DNA of 11,262 nt from Syntrophorhabdaceae bacterium (GTDB lineage: Bacteria; Desulfobacterota; Syntrophorhabdia; Syntrophorhabdales; Syntrophorhabdaceae), in assembly GCA_026415015.1 (NCBI GenBank), contig JAOAHW010000044.1, forward strand, positions 1 through 11,262. Direction: 5' to 3'. The notes under the pieces were generated by a model. The model was not told where the DNA came from. It was given only the letters and a program-made list of their open reading frames with translations, and searched no databases. Shown piece after piece: positions 7,047-11,262 of this stretch. The first letter of the stretch is position 1; every line of letters begins with the position of its first letter. The translations under genes were made by a program, and so were the position numbers.

Positions 7047-8261
7047 TTAGATAATTATCCCTCCACCTACTGGTACGCCATTCTTTTCTATGATGAATCT
7101 TCCCATCTCAGGTATATACGAAAAAGAGTCAATGGCAAGGGTTTTTTTGGTTTTTATCCTTACCTTTGCCACCTCTCCTATCTCAAGGGTATCAGATTTT
7201 TCCTTTTTGTCCATGGTGGCAGGGTCGAATTTCTCCTTTATCTCCATAGAGCATGGACTTTCCTGGGTCGTACATTTTATAATAATTGAGTCTCCCTTTT
7301 TATATTCCCCATAGAACCAGAACAGATTTGCATCAAATACCTTTTTCACCTGAATATCCTGGGTATCTGTTATGATATGACCCCTTTTTATAGGTTTGCC
7401 ACCTTTTATTATAAGGCCTATAGAATCTCCATAAGTTGCCTTTTTTATGTCATTTTTTAAAAATTTTTTAATCTCTATAATCTTGCATGGCCTTTCGCCT
7501 GGATACACAAAGGCATCGGTATTTGACTTTACCTCGCCTGATTCTATCCTCCCTGCATAGATAGTGTTTTTATCAATTTTATATACATCCTGGATGGGGA
7601 ATCTAAGTGGTCTTTTCTCAAATGCCTTGAATGTCAGCCCATCCAGTGCCTCAAAAAGGCAGGGCCCATCATACCAACCAATGGTGCCATCCCTTTTTGC
7701 TACATTTATACCTGATAAGGCAGAGATGGGTATGAAGAATTTTGGTTTTATGGATATGGCGGAGAAAAAATCATCTATTTCACGGACAACTCGGTCGAAT
7801 ACATCCTTTGAATAATCCACGAGGTCCATTTTATTGACAAGGACGCACACTTCTCTTATGCCCACCATGCTCAATATATAGGCATGCCTTTTTGTCTGTT
7901 CCTTTATCCCCTCATTGGCATCTATAATCAGAACCGCTGCCTCTGCATAAGATGCACCGGTTATCATATTTCTTAGGAACTCTTTATGGCCAGGGGCATC
8001 TATTATTACATATTTTCTCTTCTGGGTGTTGAAATATATCTGTGTTGTGTCGATGGTTATACCCTTTTCCCTTTCTTCTTCCAGGGCATCGAGGACAAAG
8101 GCAAACTCTGTGTGTTTGCCCAGCATGGATGATGTCTGGGTTATCTCATGGTATCTGTCTTCTTTCAAAACCCCTGTATCATAGAGTAGCCTCCCGATGA
8201 GGGTGCTTTTTCCGTGGTCTATGTGACCTGTTATAACTATTGGTAGTGCTATCTGTTCCAT
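7047..8261 (-). CDS. cysN: CysN-like sulfate adenylyltransferase GTPase subunit with EF-1alpha-like features
   Basis: A 404-residue translation-factor-type GTPase. Motifs: GHIDHGKST (residues 12-20), GITID (67-71), DAPGH (88-92), NKMD (143-146) and SALSG (180-184), followed by WYDGPCLFEAL, a CysN hallmark, and two beta-barrel domains (about 218-300 and 305-404). In CysDN, GTP hydrolysis by this subunit drives CysD-catalysed formation of APS from sulfate and ATP. It is shorter than E. coli CysN (475 residues) and has no fused APS kinase domain. The G3 region reads DAPGHKEFLRNMITGAS, nearer EF-1alpha (DAPGHRDF) than typical CysN (DTPGHEQY). ATG 8261 is preferred over GTG 8276 because a strong GGAGGAGGAG lies just before it and inside the longer frame. 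It follows cysD by 17 bases and is the last gene of the minus-strand operon. Confidence 0.85.
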   Translation of the reverse strand: MEQIALPIVITGHIDHGKSTLIGRLLYDTGVLKEDRYHEITQTSSMLGKHTEFAFVLDALEEEREKGITIDTTQIYFNTQKRKYVIIDAPGHKEFLRNMITGASYAEAAVLIIDANEGIKEQTKRHAYILSMVGIREVCVLVNKMDLVDYSKDVFDRVVREIDDFFSAISIKPKFFIPISALSGINVAKRDGTIGWYDGPCLFEALDGLTFKAFEKRPLRFPIQDVYKIDKNTIYAGRIESGEVKSNTDAFVYPGERPCKIIEIKKFLKNDIKKATYGDSIGLIIKGGKPIKRGHIITDTQDIQVKKVFDANLFWFYGEYKKGDSIIIKCTTQESPCSMEIKEKFDPATMDKKEKSDTLEIGEVAKVRIKTKKTLAIDSFSYIPEMGRFIIEKNGVPVGGGIII

Positions 8262-8264
8262 TGT

Positions 8265-8274
8265 CTCCTCCTCC
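8265..8274 (-). promoter_or_regulatory. strong ribosome binding site that sets the cysN start
   Basis: GGAGGAGGAG lies 3 bases before the ATG at 8261, with its upstream GGAGG copies at the usual spacing. It would be translated as Glu codons if the in-frame GTG at 8276 were used. That GTG has only weak GGGA upstream, so the ATG is the better start. Confidence 0.75.
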
Positions 8275-8278
8275 ACTA

Positions 8279-9082
8279 TTACATATATCCCAGTGCCCTT
8301 AGCTTCTGCATGGTATAGATGTTTTCCTTATCCTGAGCCCTTCCTGCCCTCTCTGACTGTTTTGATGTCTTTATCTCTTCAATGATATCATCTATTGTTG
8401 CGGCATCTGATTCTACAGGTGAACAGCAGGGGACGCACCCTATGCTTCTGTATCTTTTCCCACCTTTGCTGAGATAGAGGTCAACTATGGGCAGACCCTC
8501 TCTTTTTACATACTGCCATATATCGAGTTCAGTGAAATGTAATATAGGGTGGACTCGATAGTGTTCTTCCTCATAGAGGAAGGATTTATATTGGTCCCAT
8601 ATCTCAGCAGGCTGATTTTCATAGTTCCACTGAAACTGCTCATCCCTTGGAGAAAAATACCTCTCCTTTGCCCTGATACCATGTTCATCCCTTCTTATAC
8701 CAAGGAATATTGCCTTGAAACCGTATTTCTTAATCACCTGTTTCAATGCATTGGTCTTGAGTTCTGTGCAGCACTCGAGTTTCATACCTTTACCGGGCCC
8801 CATGCCCTCTGCAAGTTTTTCCTCGTTCCTGCCTACAATGAGTTCAAAACCCCACTCCTTTGATAGTCTGTCCCTGAATTGATACATCTCAGGGAATTTA
8901 TAACTTGTATCTATGTGTATGATAGGAAAGGGGATTTTACCGAAAAAAGCCTTTCTTATAAGCCACAGCAGGGTTGTAGAATCCTTGCCCACTGACCATA
9001 ACATGGCAATGTCCCTGAATCTGTAATATGCCTCCCTTATGATATATATACTTTTGCTCTCAAGCATGTCATAGTGGTCCAT
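8279..9082 (-). CDS. cysD: CysD-like sulfate adenylyltransferase subunit carrying an APS-reductase-type CC...CxxC cysteine set
   Basis: A 267-residue PAPS-reductase-superfamily ATP pyrophosphatase. The PP-loop is SVGKDSTT (30-37). Then PFPIIHIDTSYKFPEMY, GIRRDEHGIRAKER (128-141), ELDIWQYV and the CysD-type tail region SERAGRAQDKE. Similarity runs along the whole of CysD, which makes APS from sulfate and ATP with CysN, the next gene. Two features are unlike E. coli CysD. C104-C105 and C216-x-x-C219 (plus C220) coincide with the four [4Fe-4S] ligands of assimilatory APS reductases. The roughly 30-residue insertion before RFRTLGC is absent, leaving the compact reductase-like YRSIGCVPCC. The reductase catalytic C-terminal Cys (ECGLH-type motif) is missing; the protein ends LRALGYM. 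So I call it an adenylyltransferase subunit that may hold a cluster. A DndC-like sulfur-handling role is an alternative. Confidence 0.82.
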   Translation of the reverse strand: MDHYDMLESKSIYIIREAYYRFRDIAMLWSVGKDSTTLLWLIRKAFFGKIPFPIIHIDTSYKFPEMYQFRDRLSKEWGFELIVGRNEEKLAEGMGPGKGMKLECCTELKTNALKQVIKKYGFKAIFLGIRRDEHGIRAKERYFSPRDEQFQWNYENQPAEIWDQYKSFLYEEEHYRVHPILHFTELDIWQYVKREGLPIVDLYLSKGGKRYRSIGCVPCCSPVESDAATIDDIIEEIKTSKQSERAGRAQDKENIYTMQKLRALGYM

Positions 9083-9089
9083 GTATCTT

Positions 9090-9096
9090 CCTCCTT
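9090..9096 (-). promoter_or_regulatory. ribosome binding site of cysD overlapping the upstream stop codon
   Basis: AAGGAGG sits 7 bases before the ATG at 9082 and shares two bases with the TAA of the preceding AlkP-family gene. This is the arrangement expected of translational coupling within one operon. Confidence 0.7.
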
Positions 9097-10372
9097 ATCT
9101 TTTTTCAAAATAATCTGTTATAATCCTTGATGGAAACTCTATATTAATCTCGCCATCTACCTTTATATTTTTCGGTACAATGAGCACAGCATTGTCCCAT
9201 GTATGCATACCTTCAAAGATATCTTTTGTAAAAATTGTGTCTTTTCTCAGATTTCCTTTTAAGTCAAAGCCATTATCTGGTATACAGACCAAATCAGGGC
9301 CATAATCTATGAACCTACCTCTGTAGATCTCTTCCTTTTCAAAAACATGCCTTATTATCCTTTGACCTTTTTTATCCCTAAGATTAAAAAGCGATTCTTT
9401 TATCTGCTTTTTAACAGCCTCTGTCTCTTCAACCCTCACTGAGCCCCTTGGAAACCTTCCTTTGTAGTTTATATAGATCCTCCCTGGGTCCATGGCAAAG
9501 GCAATGGTGCCTTTATCTATCTTTTCATAGAATTCCCTTGATTTATCTATCTTCAATATACCTGCCTCCTGAAGATAGGCATTGAGATTTACCTCTGTGT
9601 CCAATTCTACAAAACCATGGTCAGATAAAATAAGAAAACAAATATCATCACCATATCGTTTTTGAGCTGTTTTATATATACGGGCAATGAAATCATCCAC
9701 CTTTTTATAAAAATCATCAAACAGACTTGTCTCTTTCTGGTGAAAGAAAAAATGGTGTAATCTATCTGTCTCTGTAATACATACAATTGATATATCCCAA
9801 TCCTTTTCATTGAGTAGCCATTGAGAGATATCCTGCCTTATCCTTATGCTCTCTAAGAGGTCTCTGTAGAATCCATCTCTATCTTCTCTTACCTTCATCA
9901 AATCCACATCTATTACATAACCCTTTTCTTTTAAGATGAGGATGTAGTCTGGTGGGTATACTGCCCTGTCAAAGTCTATGGCCACAAAACCTGACACAAG
10001 AAGCCCGTCAACTGGGAAGGCAGGATAGGTATTAGGGATATTTAGTATGAGAGATTGTCTTATCAGATTTTTATTTTTTAGTGACTGCCAGAAAAAGGGG
10101 GCCTTTATATCTTTTGAGTTAGGGAAATAGAGTTCATATGTCTTGGGGGCAAGCTCTGTAAAACCAAAGATGCCGTGTTCTCCTGGATTTACGCCTGTCA
10201 TAAATGATGTCCATGAGACACTTGAGATATCAGGCAGAGATGCCTTCATCCTGTAAAGACTATATCCTGAATCTAATATAGCCTTAAGCCCTTTCATCAC
10301 ACCCCTTTGTATGAGCTCATCTAAGAGGTCATAGGGGACTCCATCAATACCTATTACAAGTGCCTTTTTCAT
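9095..10372 (-). CDS. AlkP-superfamily phosphohydrolase/phosphodiesterase (COG3379/NPP-like), Ser at nucleophile position
   Basis: A 425-residue cytoplasmic alkaline phosphatase superfamily protein, paralogous to the one at 989-2605. Metal and catalytic positions: D10 (GIDG), S50 by alignment (in PDISSVSWTSFMTG), D203 and H207 (ETDRLHH), D251-H252 (SDHGF) and H390 (GMHTWDN). It lacks a signal peptide and the C-terminal extension of its paralogue. Ser replaces the Thr of the paralogue at the predicted nucleophile; both residues are known in the superfamily. AAGGA lies about 7 bases before the ATG. It sits between pstB (50-base gap) and cysD (12-base gap), so co-expression with sulfate activation is likely. 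A phosphodiesterase or phosphatase acting on APS, PAPS, PAP or a sulfated/phosphorylated glycan intermediate is conceivable but unproven; phosphate salvage would fit pstB. Confidence 0.83.
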   Translation of the reverse strand: MKKALVIGIDGVPYDLLDELIQRGVMKGLKAILDSGYSLYRMKASLPDISSVSWTSFMTGVNPGEHGIFGFTELAPKTYELYFPNSKDIKAPFFWQSLKNKNLIRQSLILNIPNTYPAFPVDGLLVSGFVAIDFDRAVYPPDYILILKEKGYVIDVDLMKVREDRDGFYRDLLESIRIRQDISQWLLNEKDWDISIVCITETDRLHHFFFHQKETSLFDDFYKKVDDFIARIYKTAQKRYGDDICFLILSDHGFVELDTEVNLNAYLQEAGILKIDKSREFYEKIDKGTIAFAMDPGRIYINYKGRFPRGSVRVEETEAVKKQIKESLFNLRDKKGQRIIRHVFEKEEIYRGRFIDYGPDLVCIPDNGFDLKGNLRKDTIFTKDIFEGMHTWDNAVLIVPKNIKVDGEINIEFPSRIITDYFEKR

Positions 10373-10422
10373 TGTTTTCCTTTTATGTGTCCTTTCATAG
10401 TTAATTTGAAAAAATATCTCCT

Positions 10423-11244
10423 TTAACTGATCTCCCCTGATATGTATGCCCTTGTCCTTTCATCTTTTGGAGAGAGAAAGAATTCTCTTGCCTCCCCATG
10501 TTCCACAAGCTCACCCATATATAGGAATATTGCATAATCTGCTACCCTCTTTGCCTGTCTTAATATGTGGGTCACTACAACTATGGTGTATCTTTTTTTA
10601 AGTAATTTAAACTGTCTTTCTATCAACTGTGCTGATATAGGGTCCAGGGCAGAGGTTGGTTCATCGGCAAGGATGACCTCTGGCTCAATAGCCAGGGCCC
10701 TTGCAAGGGCAAGCCTCTGCTGCTGGCCTATAGATAGTCGGGAGGCAGGTTCATGGAGTCTGTCTTTCACCTCATCCCATAATCCTGCGAGACTCAAGTA
10801 GCACTCCACAAGCATATCTATGGCATTACTGTTTTTTATATTATCTATCTTAAGGACATCACTGGAAGAAAGCCCTTCTATCTGTTTAATTATCTGTTCG
10901 TCTGTCATCCTGTGCACCTTTGGACCAAAGGCGATGTTATCATATATGGACATAGGCAGGGGATATGGTCTCTGGGAGAGAAACCCTACTTTTTTCCTCA
11001 AGGCGAGGAGGTCAGTTCTTGGATTATAGATATTTTCACCGTCTATGAGTACCTCTCCTGTAACATGGACATCTTCGTTTAGTTCAAGGAGGCGATTAAG
11101 GCTCTTAAGAAGTGTTGTCTTGCCACAGCCAGAAGGACCTATTATAGCTGTAATCTGGCTGTCCGGTATATCTACTGTTATATTGTGGAGTACCCTCTGG
11201 GCTCCGTAATTTACCTCAAGATTGTGCAGGCTTATATGGGGCAT
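10423..11244 (-). CDS. pstB: phosphate ABC transporter ATP-binding protein PstB, variant form
   Basis: A 273-residue ABC ATPase. Walker A is GPSGCGKTT (36-44). The Q-loop Q91 sits in LSQRPYPLPMSIYDNIAFGP, a PstB signature. The ABC signature is LSIGQQQ (170-176) with Ile for the usual Gly. Walker B is VILADEP (190-196, E195 catalytic) and the H-loop is H226. LWDEVKDRLH and the GELVEHG...YISGE ending are also PstB-like. It energises the PstSCA phosphate importer at the inner membrane. It carries about 20 extra residues (roughly 118-150) in the helical domain compared with usual PstB of about 250-260 residues. GAGG lies 8 bases before the ATG. An upstream gene, presumably pstA, would lie beyond the right edge; TAG/TGA triplets occur just before the start. 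No phoU follows; an AlkP-family gene does. Confidence 0.85.
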   Translation of the reverse strand: MPHISLHNLEVNYGAQRVLHNITVDIPDSQITAIIGPSGCGKTTLLKSLNRLLELNEDVHVTGEVLIDGENIYNPRTDLLALRKKVGFLSQRPYPLPMSIYDNIAFGPKVHRMTDEQIIKQIEGLSSSDVLKIDNIKNSNAIDMLVECYLSLAGLWDEVKDRLHEPASRLSIGQQQRLALARALAIEPEVILADEPTSALDPISAQLIERQFKLLKKRYTIVVVTHILRQAKRVADYAIFLYMGELVEHGEAREFFLSPKDERTRAYISGEIS

Positions 11245-11252
11245 ATCTTTTA

Positions 11253-11256
11253 CCTC
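11253..11256 (-). promoter_or_regulatory. ribosome binding site of pstB
   Basis: GAGG stands 8 bases upstream of the ATG at 11244, in TGAGGTAAAAGAT. It supports this start, with the remaining 6 bases to the window edge likely belonging to the end of an upstream transporter gene. Confidence 0.5.
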
Positions 11257-11262
11257 ACTATG

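Noticed and set aside
8549..8863. Plus-strand open frame of about 100 codons opposite cysD
   Set aside because: Antisense to a clearly conserved gene and with no domain features; frame openness is a by-product of codon bias.
8279..9082. Calling the CysD-like protein an APS/PAPS reductase (CysH)
   Set aside because: The Fe-S type cysteines fit, but the C-terminal catalytic Cys motif of reductases is missing, the tail (SERAGRAQDKE...GYM) is CysD-type, and cysN is adjacent.
10565..10801. Plus-strand open frame opposite pstB
   Set aside because: Antisense to the conserved ABC ATPase motifs and without independent support.

Overview
The window is AT-rich bacterial DNA with compact, operonic gene organisation. 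Gene content (surface-glycan genes, CysD/CysN-type sulfate activation, a Pst phosphate transporter ATPase, two cytoplasmic AlkP-superfamily hydrolases) would fit an uncultivated anaerobe-type lineage such as Nitrospirota or Desulfobacterota. No marker gene is present, so this placement is a weak inference.

The left half (about 1-5415, plus strand) is a surface-polysaccharide cluster. It holds the tail of a probable membrane protein, a class I SAM methyltransferase, an AlkP-superfamily phosphohydrolase, a two-subunit PssD/PssE (Alg14/Alg13-like) glycosyltransferase and a glutamine-dependent asparagine synthase-type amidotransferase. From the AlkP gene onward these abut or overlap by a few bases, so they probably form one transcription unit that assembles and decorates (methyl, amide) a glycan.

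At 5561-6964 a DASS/CitT-type di- or tricarboxylate transporter stands alone behind a good sigma70-like promoter. It is visibly more GC-rich than its neighbours and converges with the minus-strand operon.

The right half (minus strand, read from 11244 down to 7047) is an unusual operon: pstB, a second AlkP-superfamily hydrolase, cysD, cysN. Gaps are 50, 12 and 17 nt. In place of the phoU often found after pstB there is a sulfate-activation module. The CysD homologue carries the CC...CxxC cysteine set known from [4Fe-4S] APS reductases and has their compact C-terminal half, but lacks the reductase catalytic cysteine. Its CysN partner has an EF-1alpha-like G3 motif. No APS kinase and no sulfotransferase lie in the window. 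The most interesting hypothesis is that this is a variant, possibly iron-sulfur-containing, ATP sulfurylase (or related adenylyl-transfer enzyme) working with a dedicated AlkP-type hydrolase, perhaps to supply activated sulfate for glycan modification.
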